From assembly GCA_038200385.1 (NCBI GenBank), contig JBBPYA010000014.1, positions 1 to 9,130 on the forward strand: a stretch of 9,130 bases of DNA, read 5' to 3'. This document shows, one piece after another, positions 1 through 5,730 of this stretch (positions are counted from its first letter, which is position 1; each line of letters opens with the position of its first letter). The translations under genes and the position numbers were made by a program. This stretch comes from JBBPYA01 sp038200385 (GTDB lineage Bacteria; Actinomycetota; Actinomycetes; Mycobacteriales; Geodermatophilaceae). The notes beneath the pieces are model-generated. The model saw nothing but the letters and a program-made list of their open reading frames with translations, had not been told where the DNA came from and did no database searches.

Positions 1-396
1 CCGCAGCGCGGCCACCTCGCGGGCGAGGTACTCGGTGTCCGCGTTGGCCGCGAGCGCCCGGTTGCGGTCCTCCTCGATGGTCACCCGGTCGCGGTCGGTC
101 TGCCGGCTCTGTGCGAGCAGGATCAGGGGTGCGGCGTACGCGGCCTGGGTGGAGAAGACCAGGTTCAGCAGGATGAACGGATAGGGGTCCCAGCGCAGCT
201 TGAGCGCGGTGAGGTTCAAGGTGATCCACAGCGCGACGATGACAGTCTGGTACGCCAGGAACCGCCCGGTCCCCAGGAACCGGGCGATCTTCTCGCTGAA
301 CCGGCCGAACGCGTCGCTGTCCAGGCGGGGGATCAGTCGCCGCGGCTCGCGTGGCTGGTCCAGCCGGACCGACCGGCTGCCACGCGGTTCGGTCAC
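1..396 (-). CDS. DUF1003 family membrane protein (C-terminus cut off by window edge)
   Basis: The first 132 residues of a DUF1003 protein are visible. A charged, Arg-rich N-terminus (about 1-40) is followed by two hydrophobic segments (about 44-62 and 73-94). Between and inside them lies the family's signature WDPYPFILLNLVFSTQAAYAAP, here split as WDPY (69-72) and FILLNLVFSTQAAYAAP (from 74). A charged stretch, AQSRQTDRDR, follows and leads into an acidic/Arg helix. Family members are small inner-membrane proteins with two membrane helices and a cytoplasmic tail; their biochemical role is not established. The GTG at 396 is chosen because it lies 22 bp after the stop of the MgtE-N/CBS gene and a GA-rich stretch precedes it. 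The two genes are probably co-transcribed, and DUF1003 genes often sit beside MgtE-N/CBS genes in actinobacteria. The family call is firm; the function is unknown. Confidence 0.9.
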   Translation of the reverse strand, partial: MTEPRGSRSVRLDQPREPRRLIPRLDSDAFGRFSEKIARFLGTGRFLAYQTVIVALWITLNLTALKLRWDPYPFILLNLVFSTQAAYAAPLILLAQSRQTDRDRVTIEEDRNRALAANADTEYLAREVAALR

Positions 397-418
397 CTCG
401 GGCCCCTCGGGGTGCGCG

Positions 419-1660
419 TCACTCCCGGCCCTCCCGCCAGTCCTCGGGCAGCAGGCTGTCCAGCAGGTCGTCGACGGTGACCGCGCCGACGAGGTGGTTG
501 TCGCTGTCCACCACGGGGGCAGCGACCAGGTTGTACGTCGCGAAGTAGCGGGTCAGCTGCGGCAGCGAGGCGCCGGTGGTCAGCGGGTCCAGCTCGTCGT
601 CGATCACGCCGCTGACCAGGCTGGACGGCGGCTCGCGCAGCAGCCGCTGGATGTGTACCAGGCCGAGGAACCTCCCCGTCGGGGTCGCCACCGGGGGGCG
701 TACGACGTACACCTGGGTCGCCAGCGCGGCGCTGAGCTCGGGCTCGCGGACCCGGGCCAGCGCCTCGGCGATCGTGGCGTCCGGCGCCAGGATGACCGGT
801 TCGCTGGTCATCAGCCCCCCGGCGGTGTCGTCGGAGTAGGCCATCAGCTGCCGGATCGGCTTGGCCTCGCCGGGTTCCATCAGCGCGAACAACCGTTCCC
901 GCTCGGCAGCCGGTAGCTCCCCGAGCAGGTCGGCGGCGTCGTCGGGGTCCATGGCCTCGAGTACGTCGGCGGCCCGGGCGCCCTCGAGCCGGCCGAGGAT
1001 GACGATCTGGTCCTCCTCGGGCAGCTCCTCCAAGACGTCGGCTAGCCGCTCGTCGGCCAGCGCCTCCGCGATCTGCTGGCGGCGGCCCTCGGGCAGGTCG
1101 CGCAAGGCGTTGGCCACGTCGGCGGCCTTCATGTCTTCGAAGACGGCCAGCAGGCTGTCCGCCCCCTGGTCGTCGGAGGGCAGGGTCAGGCCGACGACGG
1201 CATTCCACTCGACCTGGCGCAGGTGGCCGCGGCGCGTCAGCCGCTTGCCGGCCAGCTCCCGCACCGCCAGCCGGGACAGCACCCACTCCCGGGTGCGGGT
1301 CTGCTCGATGGCCACGTCGCTGACCGAGGCCGGCATCCCGCCCTCGACGAGGGTGACCCGGCGGTCGAACAGTTCGGCCACTACCAGCGTCTCGTGGCGG
1401 CGCTGCTCGAAGCGCTTCAGGTTCAGGGTGCCGGTCCCGAGCACGACGGCATCGGGTTCGATTGCGGTGATCCGGTCCAGCGGCAGGTAAATCCGGCGGC
1501 GCTGCTGGATCTCGACGACCAGGCCGGTCGCGCGCGGCGCCACGTTGCCGGTCCGCAGCGTGACGACGACGTCGCGCACCTTGCCGAGATGGTCGCCGTT
1601 CGGGTCGAACACGGCGACGCCGCTCAACCGGGAACAGAACACCTTGGTCGTGGTCGCCAC
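419..1660 (-). CDS. PRC-barrel / MgtE N-domain / CBS-pair protein without a membrane domain
   Basis: A 413-residue soluble protein built from regulatory domains. A PRC-barrel-like region covers about 7-75 (GVAVFDPNGDHLGKVRDVVV), with a second barrel-like stretch at about 95-150. Helical MgtE intracellular N repeats follow at about 170-275 (DVANALRDLP, LADVLEELPEED, DAADLLGELP). A CBS pair occupies about 283-343 (GGLMTSEPVI) and 348-405 (VGAVTVDDLLDSLL). In true MgtE Mg2+ channels the N and CBS domains sense Mg2+ and gate a five-helix transmembrane domain. Here the protein stops right after the second CBS domain, so it cannot be a channel by itself. It may sense a cation or nucleotide and act on a partner; the adjacent DUF1003 membrane protein is the obvious candidate (inference). 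The GTG start has no Shine-Dalgarno but has a TANNNT box 6 nt upstream, which suggests a leaderless mRNA. Confidence 0.88.
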   Translation of the reverse strand: MATTTKVFCSRLSGVAVFDPNGDHLGKVRDVVVTLRTGNVAPRATGLVVEIQQRRRIYLPLDRITAIEPDAVVLGTGTLNLKRFEQRRHETLVVAELFDRRVTLVEGGMPASVSDVAIEQTRTREWVLSRLAVRELAGKRLTRRGHLRQVEWNAVVGLTLPSDDQGADSLLAVFEDMKAADVANALRDLPEGRRQQIAEALADERLADVLEELPEEDQIVILGRLEGARAADVLEAMDPDDAADLLGELPAAERERLFALMEPGEAKPIRQLMAYSDDTAGGLMTSEPVILAPDATIAEALARVREPELSAALATQVYVVRPPVATPTGRFLGLVHIQRLLREPPSSLVSGVIDDELDPLTTGASLPQLTRYFATYNLVAAPVVDSDNHLVGAVTVDDLLDSLLPEDWREGRE

Positions 1661-1666
1661 GAGCGC

Positions 1667-1676
1667 AGGCTACCGT
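1667..1676. promoter_or_regulatory. Overlapping divergent -10 boxes (candidate bidirectional promoter)
   Basis: AGGCTACCGT reads as TACCGT on the plus strand (1671-1676) and as TAGCCT on the minus strand (1672-1667). Both fit the actinobacterial -10 consensus TANNNT and they share the same TA pair. The minus box ends 6 nt before the GTG at 1660. The plus box ends 7 nt before 1684, which would give a leader of about 24 nt containing AGGAG ahead of the start at 1708. No convincing -35 was seen on either side. The call rests on motif position only. Confidence 0.4.
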
Positions 1677-1697
1677 CGCCGCCGTGACCGACCGGGC

Positions 1698-1702
1698 AGG
1701 AG
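1698..1702 (+). promoter_or_regulatory. Ribosome binding site deciding the PhzF-family start
   Basis: AGGAG lies 5 nt before the GTG at 1708. An in-frame GTG at 1684 would add eight residues that are not typical of PhzF proteins and has no Shine-Dalgarno. It would instead fit a leaderless start, because it lies 7 nt after TACCGT. The site at 1698-1702 makes 1708 the better choice. Confidence 0.6.
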
Positions 1703-1707
1703 CAGAC

Positions 1708-2592
1708 GTGCTGAGCTACGAGATCGTCGACGTGTTCACCGACACCGCGTTCACCGGCAATCCGCTGGCCGTGGTGCTCGACGCGCAGGAACTGCCGGCG
1801 GCCTCGCTGCAGGCGCTGGCCCGCGAGTTCAACCTGTCTGAGACCGCGTTCCCGATGCCCTCGGACCGGGCCGACTACCGGCTGCGGATCTTCACCCCGG
1901 ACACCGAGCTGCCCTTCGCCGGGCACCCGAGCATCGGCGCCGCGCACACCTTGGCCAGGCTCGGGCGGATCGGCTCCGGCCTGGTCGTGCAGGACTGCGG
2001 AGCGGGGCTGCTCCCGCTGACCGTGGGCGCGGACTCGGTGACCCTGACCGGGGGTACGCCGACGCTCGGCGAGGCCCTGGACCCCGAGCCGCTGCTGCGG
2101 GCGGTCGGCCTCGACGCCTCCGCGCTGGTCGACGGTGCGGCCGACGGTCCTGCGCCGGGGGCACTGGCGCCACGGCTGGCCGGCTGCGGGCTGGAGTTCG
2201 GCTACCTGCCCGTGCGGCCGTCGGCGGTGGGCGCCGTGGACGTGGACCTGCGGTTGCTCTCAAGGGTGGTCCCGGCCGGCGCCGGGGGAGTCTGCGTCCT
2301 CGCCTGGGACGCGACCGCCGCGCAGGCGCATGTGCGGGTGTTCGCCGCCTCGGTGGGGGTGGCCGAGGATCCCGCTACCGGGTCGGCCGCGCTCGGTCTC
2401 GGCTGCTGGCTGGTGTCCGCCGGACTGTTGCCGGGCCAGGGCCGCTCGTCGTACACCGTCCGGCAGGGCGCCGAACTGCACCGACCGTCGCAGCTGCACT
2501 GCGAGGTGACCGCCGATCGCGGCGCGGCCACCGAGGTGACCGTGCGCGGTTCGGTCGTCCCGGTAGCCAGCGGGACCATCCGCCGGCCCTGA
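1708..2592 (+). CDS. PhzF family isomerase-like protein
   Basis: A 294-residue protein of the PhzF / diaminopimelate-epimerase fold, close to the usual family length. The N-terminal signature YEIVDVFTDTAFTGNPLAVV begins at residue 4. NLSETAF places a glutamate at position 45, matching the catalytic Glu45 of PhzF (family knowledge). FAGHPSIGAAH (70-80) and GVAEDPATGSAALG (217-230) are the two conserved loops that shape the pocket between the pseudo-symmetric halves, and GSVVPVASG lies near the C-terminus. PhzF itself isomerises trans-2,3-dihydro-3-hydroxyanthranilate in phenazine synthesis, but most homologues are stand-alone proteins of unknown substrate. No phenazine genes are present, so no pathway is assigned. 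The gene diverges from the MgtE-N/CBS gene across 47 bp. It may read on into the EamA gene 174 bp downstream, although that gene seems to have its own promoter region. Confidence 0.92.
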   Translation: MLSYEIVDVFTDTAFTGNPLAVVLDAQELPAASLQALAREFNLSETAFPMPSDRADYRLRIFTPDTELPFAGHPSIGAAHTLARLGRIGSGLVVQDCGAGLLPLTVGADSVTLTGGTPTLGEALDPEPLLRAVGLDASALVDGAADGPAPGALAPRLAGCGLEFGYLPVRPSAVGAVDVDLRLLSRVVPAGAGGVCVLAWDATAAQAHVRVFAASVGVAEDPATGSAALGLGCWLVSAGLLPGQGRSSYTVRQGAELHRPSQLHCEVTADRGAATEVTVRGSVVPVASGTIRRP

Positions 2593-2625
2593 CCGGTGGG
2601 GTCCGGCGACCCTGACCGGCGGGGT
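2588..2625. repeat. Short direct repeat at the end of the PhzF-family gene
   Basis: CCTGACCGGTGGGGT (2588-2602) recurs as CCTGACCGGCGGGGT (2611-2625) with one mismatch and a 23-bp period. The first copy contains the TGA stop of the PhzF-family gene (2590-2592). The repeat sits immediately before the longer duplication at 2633-2760. Confidence 0.7.
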
Positions 2626-2644
2626 GAGCGGGCCGCGCGCGGCA

Positions 2645-2650
2645 TAGCCT
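2645..2650 (+). promoter_or_regulatory. Candidate -10 box, first copy (TAGCCT)
   Basis: TAGCCT fits TANNNT and is identical to the minus-strand box proposed for the MgtE-N/CBS gene (TAGCCTGCG in both). It would place a transcript start near 2657, upstream of the first RBS/ATG copy. No clear -35 is visible. Confidence 0.35.
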
Positions 2651-2691
2651 GCGGGCCGGGGTCGCGCAGCTGCGGGTGGCGGAGGGCGTGG

Positions 2692-2721
2692 ATGGTCGGG
2701 CGCCGCCCGCGCGCGGCATAG
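2692..2721 (+). CDS. Possible 9-residue upstream mini-cistron created by the duplication
   Basis: ATG at 2692 is preceded by GGAGG (2681-2685) at 6 nt spacing. It reads MVGRRPRAA and then stops at TAG (2719-2721). That TAG is itself part of the second TAGCCT box. The frame has the same phase as the transporter but is closed by this stop. It may be a by-product of the duplication or a short leader peptide that tunes translation of the EamA gene. There is no evidence that it is expressed. Confidence 0.25.
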   Translation: MVGRRPRAA

Positions 2722-2724
2722 CCT
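2719..2724 (+). promoter_or_regulatory. Candidate -10 box, second copy (TAGCCT)
   Basis: Second copy of the box, 74 bp after the first. A start near 2731 would give a leader of about 36 nt with GGAGG (2755-2759) 7 nt before the ATG at 2767. This is the more conventional promoter for the transporter. Confidence 0.4.
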
Positions 2725-2766
2725 GCGGGCCGGGGTCGCGCAGCTGCGGGTGGCGGAGGGGTGAGG

Positions 2767-3684
2767 ATGGCCGAGGGCCGGGTCGGCCAGTGGCAGCTGG
2801 CGCGCCCGACCGGGGCGGAGTTCGCGCTGCTCGCCGTCGCGGTCGCCGGGGTGTCGATGTCGGCGCCGCTGACCGCGCTGGCGGCGGCCCCGGCACTGGG
2901 CATCGCGTTCTGGCGCAATGCGGTCGGTGCGGTGCTGCTCGCACCCGGCGCGACCGCCGTGCTGCGCCGTGAGCCGCTGACCCGGCGGCAGCTCGGGATG
3001 TGCATGCTGGCCGGGGCGTTCCTGGCCGCGCACTTCGCCGCCTGGCTCCCGAGCATCAACCTGACCACGGTCGCGGCGTCCACCGCCTTGGTGTGCACCA
3101 CGCCGATCTGGACGACGCTGGCGGCCCGGGCCGCCGGGCACCGCATCCCGCACCGGGTCTGGTTCGGGCTCGCGCTCGGCCTGATCGGCGTCGTCCTGGT
3201 CACCGGCGTGGACGTCACGGTGTCCGCGCGGGCTGTCGGCGGTGACTTCCTGGCCCTGCTCGGCGGCGTGCTGGCCGCCGGGTACGTACTGATCGGCGCC
3301 TCGGTCCGCAAGCACGTCAGCACGGCGGCGTACGCCGGGGTCTGCTACTCCACGGCCGCCGTGGTGCTAGCCGGCGCGGCGCTGCTCGCGGGCATCCCGC
3401 TGGCCGGGTACGCCGCCCGCGACTGGCTGCTGATCCTGGCGATCGCGGTGTGCGCGCAGATGCTCGGGCACACCATCTTCAACCGGGTGGTGTCCACGGT
3501 GGGACCGACGGTCGTCGGGCTGGCCATCCTGCTGGAGGTGCCGGGGGCCGCCCTGCTCGCGGTGGCGCTGATCGGTCAGGTCCCGCCGCTGCTCGTCCTA
3601 CCGGGCCTGGTGCTCATCGTGTCGGGGATCGCCCTGGTCATCCGTTCCGGGCAGCGCCCCGGTGCCACCCCACCGCCCGCCTGA
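2767..3684 (+). CDS. EamA / DMT-superfamily transporter
   Basis: A 305-residue, very hydrophobic protein with about ten predicted membrane segments arranged as two EamA repeats. The first repeat covers roughly 17-148 (AFWRNAVGAVLLAP; AAWLPSINLTTVAASTALVCTTPIW, here in two parts: AAWLPSINLTTVAAS and TALVCTTPIW). The second covers about 160-292 (GGDFLALLGGVLAAGYVLIG; GHTIFNRVVSTVGPTVVG). These are inner-membrane drug/metabolite-type exporters; the substrate cannot be read from the sequence. The length is normal for the family. The start is ATG 2767 because GGAGG at 2755-2759 is well spaced for it, whereas the in-frame GTG at 2761 is too close. The short tail after the last helix is Pro-rich. 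The gene converges on the SDR gene with a 27-bp gap. Expression is probably influenced by the duplicated leader. Confidence 0.92.
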   Translation: MAEGRVGQWQLARPTGAEFALLAVAVAGVSMSAPLTALAAAPALGIAFWRNAVGAVLLAPGATAVLRREPLTRRQLGMCMLAGAFLAAHFAAWLPSINLTTVAASTALVCTTPIWTTLAARAAGHRIPHRVWFGLALGLIGVVLVTGVDVTVSARAVGGDFLALLGGVLAAGYVLIGASVRKHVSTAAYAGVCYSTAAVVLAGAALLAGIPLAGYAARDWLLILAIAVCAQMLGHTIFNRVVSTVGPTVVGLAILLEVPGAALLAVALIGQVPPLLVLPGLVLIVSGIALVIRSGQRPGATPPPA

Positions 3685-3714
3685 CCCGCGGCGATGACAG
3701 CTGGGCCGCGGTCA
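3682..3714. terminator. Stem-loop spanning both convergent stop codons
   Basis: TGAC (3682-3685), one bulged C, then CGCGGC (3687-3692) pair with GCCGCG (3705-3710) and GTCA (3711-3714), leaving a 12-nt loop. The TGA of the EamA gene and the TGA of the SDR gene (read as TCA on the plus strand) lie in opposite strands of the same stem. No U-tract follows on either strand, so it would be a GC-hairpin, bidirectional type of 3' end. Function is inferred from position. Confidence 0.4.
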
Positions 3715-4542
3715 CTGCGCCGTCTCCGCGGCGCTGACCTCCCAGAGCCGCTCGGCCAGCCCCGGGTCGACGGCGCGGGAGGTGGCCCGCGACAGCCGCC
3801 CGGAGTCGAAGTACGCGCCGGGCAGGTCGCGGCCCGTGTCGGTGGTGGCGAGCAGGACCAGCGTCGACGCGCCCTGGGACGGCGAGACGAACCCGACCGG
3901 GAACAGCTTGCCGGCCAGCGCGAACAGTGGGCTGTCGGCGCCGAAGTCCGAGCGCACCAGCCCCGGGTGGAAGCAGGTGGCCACCACGTCGCTGTGCCGC
4001 AGCCGCCAGTCCAGCTCCGTCGTGAACAGCACGTTGGCCTGCTTGGAGTCGGCGTACGCCCGCCACCGGCTCCACCGCCGGCGGCTGAAGTCCAGGTCGC
4101 CCGGGTCGAGCCAGCCGAACGCGTGCGCGGCCGAGGACGTCGTCACCACCCGCCCGGCCGGGGCGGCCACGAGCCGGTCGAGCAGCAGGCTGGTGAGGAG
4201 GAACGGAGCCAGGTGGTTCACCTGGATCGTCAGCTCGTGGCCGTCCACCGTGCGATCCCGCCGGGAGGAGATCAGGCCGGCGTTGTTTACCAGAACGTCG
4301 ACCTCGGCGTAGTCCGCGGCCAGCGCCTGTCCGGTACGCCGTACGTCGGCGAGTACCGCGAAGTCGCAGACCCGCGCGTCGGGATCCGTCCCGGGGGTGG
4401 CCCGGATGCCGGCCACCACCGCCGCCAGCTTGTCTGGGTTGCGGCCCAGCAGCACCAGGTGGTCGCCGTTGCGGGCCAGCGCGGCCGCGGCCTGCGCGCC
4501 GATCCCGGAGCTGGCGCCGGTCAGCACGACGGTTCGCGGCAT
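3712..4542 (-). CDS. Short-chain dehydrogenase/reductase (SDR), retinol-dehydrogenase-like
   Basis: A 276-residue NAD(P)-dependent oxidoreductase with a complete classical SDR motif set. The dinucleotide-binding loop TGASSGIG is at 8-15, NNAG at 86-89, and the helix motif VNHLAPFLLT at 108-117. A catalytic Ser lies in TTSSAA (about 136-137), followed by YADSK with Tyr163 and Lys167, and HPG after the core at 192-194. The long insert between the Ser and Tyr (AFGWLDPGDLDF) and the HPG motif are typical of the RDH/WWOX-like branch. GR after the second strand (LLGRNP) suggests a preference for NADPH. The substrate is unknown. The start is ATG 4542, with GGAGG about 4 nt upstream, rather than the in-frame ATG at 4560, which lies upstream of that RBS. 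The gene diverges from the lyase gene across 48 bp and converges on the EamA gene. Confidence 0.92.
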   Translation of the reverse strand: MPRTVVLTGASSGIGAQAAAALARNGDHLVLLGRNPDKLAAVVAGIRATPGTDPDARVCDFAVLADVRRTGQALAADYAEVDVLVNNAGLISSRRDRTVDGHELTIQVNHLAPFLLTSLLLDRLVAAPAGRVVTTSSAAHAFGWLDPGDLDFSRRRWSRWRAYADSKQANVLFTTELDWRLRHSDVVATCFHPGLVRSDFGADSPLFALAGKLFPVGFVSPSQGASTLVLLATTDTGRDLPGAYFDSGRLSRATSRAVDPGLAERLWEVSAAETAQ

Positions 4543-4554
4543 CCGGCCTCCCTC

Positions 4555-4560
4555 TAGCAT
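4555..4560 (+). promoter_or_regulatory. Candidate -10 box of the lyase gene (TAGCAT)
   Basis: TAGCAT fits TANNNT. A transcript start near 4567 would give a leader of about 24 nt carrying AAGGAG (4579-4584) 6 nt before the GTG at 4591. The -35 is weak or absent. Confidence 0.4.
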
Positions 4561-4584
4561 CGGGGCATCCCGACCCCGAAGGAG

Positions 4585-4590
4585 ACGCTA
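4585..4590 (-). promoter_or_regulatory. Candidate -10 box of the SDR gene (TAGCGT)
   Basis: The minus strand reads TAGCGT directly opposite the start of the lyase gene. It would give a start near 4578 and a leader of about 36 nt with GGAGG before the ATG at 4542. The hexamer is short and no -35 is evident, so this is tentative. Confidence 0.25.
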
Positions 4591-5541
4591 GTGGCCGAGC
4601 TGCGCCCCCGTCGTTCGTGCCTGGCCGTGCCCGGCAGCAACCCGCGTTTCCTGGACAAGGCCAAGGGGCTGCCCGCCGACCAGGTGTTCCTGGATCTGGA
4701 GGACGCGTGCGCGCCGCTGGCCAAGCCCGGCGCCCGTAAGAACATCGTGGCGGCGCTGAACGACGGCGGGTGGGGGGACAAGATCCGGGTCGTCCGGGTC
4801 AACGACTGGACCACCGAGTGGACCTACCTGGACGTGATCGAGGTCGTGGAGGGGGCCGGCGCCAACCTGGACGCGATCATGCTGCCGAAGGTCGCCGACG
4901 CCGCCCAGGTCCGCGCGCTGGACCTGCTCCTGACCCAGATCGAGAAGACGGTCGGGCTGGACGTCGGGGCGATCGGCATCGAGGCGCAGATCGAGACCGC
5001 GCAGGGCCTGATCAACGTCAACGAGATCGCGTTCGCCAGCGACCGGATCGAGACGATCATCTTCGGGCCGGCGGACTTCATGGCCAGCATCAACATGAAG
5101 TCGCTCGTCGTGGGCGCGCTGCACCCGGACTATCCCGGCGACCCCTTCCACTACATCCTGATGCAGATCCTGATGGCCGCCCGGGCCCGCGGCGTGCAGG
5201 CGATCGACGGTCCGTTCCTGCAGGTCCGCGACGTCCCGGCGTTCGAAGAGGTCGCCAGGCGCTCGGCGATGCTCGGGTTCGACGGCAAGTGGGTGCTGCA
5301 CCCCGGACAGATCGACGCCGCGAACGAGATCTACTCCCCGTCGCAGGAGGACTACGAGCACGCCGAGCTGATCGTGGACGCCTACGAGCACGCGACGTCC
5401 GAGGCCGGCGGCAAGAAGGGCTCGGCCATGCTCGGGGACGAGATGATCGACGAGGCCTCCCGCAAGATGGCCCTGGTCATCGCGGCCAAGGGCCGCGCCG
5501 CGGGAATGCAGCGCTCGGAGTCCTTCACCCCGCCGGAGTGA
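4591..5541 (+). CDS. HpcH/HpaI aldolase / citrate-lyase-beta family CoA lyase (malyl-CoA/beta-methylmalyl-CoA lyase type)
   Basis: A 316-residue TIM-barrel lyase of full family length. Landmarks are LAVPGSNPRF (11-20), FLDLEDAC with a downstream Lys (33-46), VRVND with Arg69 (68-72), and MLPKV (97-101). IEAQIETAQGL (130-140) contains Glu131 and Glu135, GPADF contains Asp162, and GFDGKWVLHPGQI (229-241) contributes a CoA-side loop. In malyl-CoA lyases the equivalent Arg binds substrate and a Glu/Asp pair holds Mg2+ (family knowledge). Such enzymes cleave malyl- or beta-methylmalyl-CoA to glyoxylate plus acetyl- or propionyl-CoA. Length and motifs fit this branch better than the shorter mycobacterial CitE-like proteins, but substrate cannot be proved from sequence. 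The GTG start has AAGGAG 6 nt upstream. The acyl-CoA dehydrogenase further on suggests a shared CoA-thioester pathway. Confidence 0.88.
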   Translation: MAELRPRRSCLAVPGSNPRFLDKAKGLPADQVFLDLEDACAPLAKPGARKNIVAALNDGGWGDKIRVVRVNDWTTEWTYLDVIEVVEGAGANLDAIMLPKVADAAQVRALDLLLTQIEKTVGLDVGAIGIEAQIETAQGLINVNEIAFASDRIETIIFGPADFMASINMKSLVVGALHPDYPGDPFHYILMQILMAARARGVQAIDGPFLQVRDVPAFEEVARRSAMLGFDGKWVLHPGQIDAANEIYSPSQEDYEHAELIVDAYEHATSEAGGKKGSAMLGDEMIDEASRKMALVIAAKGRAAGMQRSESFTPPE

Positions 5542-5563
5542 ACCGCGCCGCCAGCCCATCTTC

Positions 5564-5625
5564 CCCACAGTGACGTGACCCCGCGGCCGTCGTCCTCTCC
5601 CACGCTGACGTGACCTCGCGGGCGG
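5564..5625. repeat. Degenerate direct repeat after the lyase gene (35-bp period)
   Basis: CCCAC-NN-TGACGTGACC-N-CGCGG occurs at about 5564-5586 and again at about 5599-5621. Both share the 10-mer TGACGTGACC (5571-5580 and 5606-5615). The second copy runs into the hairpin of the composite element at 5608-5675, so the first may be a partial duplicate of that element's left edge. Confidence 0.55.
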
Positions 5626-5675
5626 CCGGCCACCCGCGAGGACCCGTCCCGATCACGTGACCTGATCGTGACGGG
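5608..5675. repeat. Composite convergent-gap element, copy A (hairpin plus dyad)
   Basis: This stretch aligns without gaps to 8978-9045 with about 10 mismatches in 68 bases. Its left half is a hairpin: CCTCGCGGG (5614-5622) pairs with CCCGCGAGG (5633-5641), and GG/CC pairs inside close on a CCGG loop. Its right half is an imperfect dyad centred near 5659, with CGATCA pairing to TGATCG and outer arms CCCGTC (5643-5648) and GACGGG (5670-5675). It lies between the ends of the convergent lyase and dinB-like genes. A role as a bidirectional 3' end, or membership of a dispersed intergenic repeat family, is plausible. No mobility genes are attached. Confidence 0.8.
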
Positions 5676-5692
5676 GAAGCTCGGGAGCGGTC

Positions 5693-5724
5693 GGGCGGGG
5701 GCGGGGGTGGGGCTGGGGCTGGGG
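5693..5724 (+). other. G-quadruplex-prone tract after the dinB-like gene end
   Basis: Six runs of 3-5 G on the plus strand (5693-5695, 5697-5701, 5703-5707, 5709-5712, 5715-5718, 5721-5724) are separated by spacers of only 1-2 nt. This exceeds the usual four-run rule for an intramolecular quadruplex. It follows copy A of the composite element and ends 6 nt before the stop of the dinB-like gene. A shorter four-run tract follows copy B. Confidence 0.65.
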
Positions 5725-5730
5725 CGCGGA

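Larger units (their letters stand above)
2633..2760 (+). repeat. Tandem duplication (54 bp exact, 74-bp period) in the EamA gene leader
   Basis: Bases 2633-2686 are repeated exactly at 2707-2760. Each copy holds a TAGCCT -10-like box, the 10-bp palindrome CGCAGCTGCG and a GGAGG sequence. In each case an ATG follows about 6-7 nt after GGAGG (ATG at 2692 after copy 1, ATG at 2767 after copy 2). Only the second ATG opens the transporter gene. The 54-bp identity points to a recent duplication or to ongoing slippage or recombination. The repeat is too GC-rich and too structured to read as a coding remnant. Confidence 0.93.

Noticed and set aside
393..1286. Second minus-strand frame inside the MgtE-N/CBS gene
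   Set aside because: It is out of frame with the MgtE-N/CBS protein and gives Arg/Gly/Pro-rich sequence with no domain.
1708..2592. Part of a phenazine biosynthesis cluster
   Set aside because: Only the PhzF-type fold is present and no other phz gene is nearby. Most PhzF homologues are not phenazine enzymes.
2633..2760. CRISPR-like array
   Set aside because: Only two copies, with a 54-bp repeat and a 20-bp spacer, inside a leader with an RBS and start codon. This is a tandem duplication, not an array.
2202..3323. Long open frame on the minus strand across the PhzF-family and EamA genes
   Set aside because: It mirrors the real plus-strand genes. The translation is Arg/Pro/Ala-rich, matches no recognisable domain and runs through the tandem duplication twice.
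4588..5568. Long minus-strand frame opposite the lyase gene
   Set aside because: The plus strand encodes a complete lyase with all catalytic motifs. The antisense product is His/Asp/Arg-rich low-complexity sequence of the kind expected from antisense GC-rich codons.
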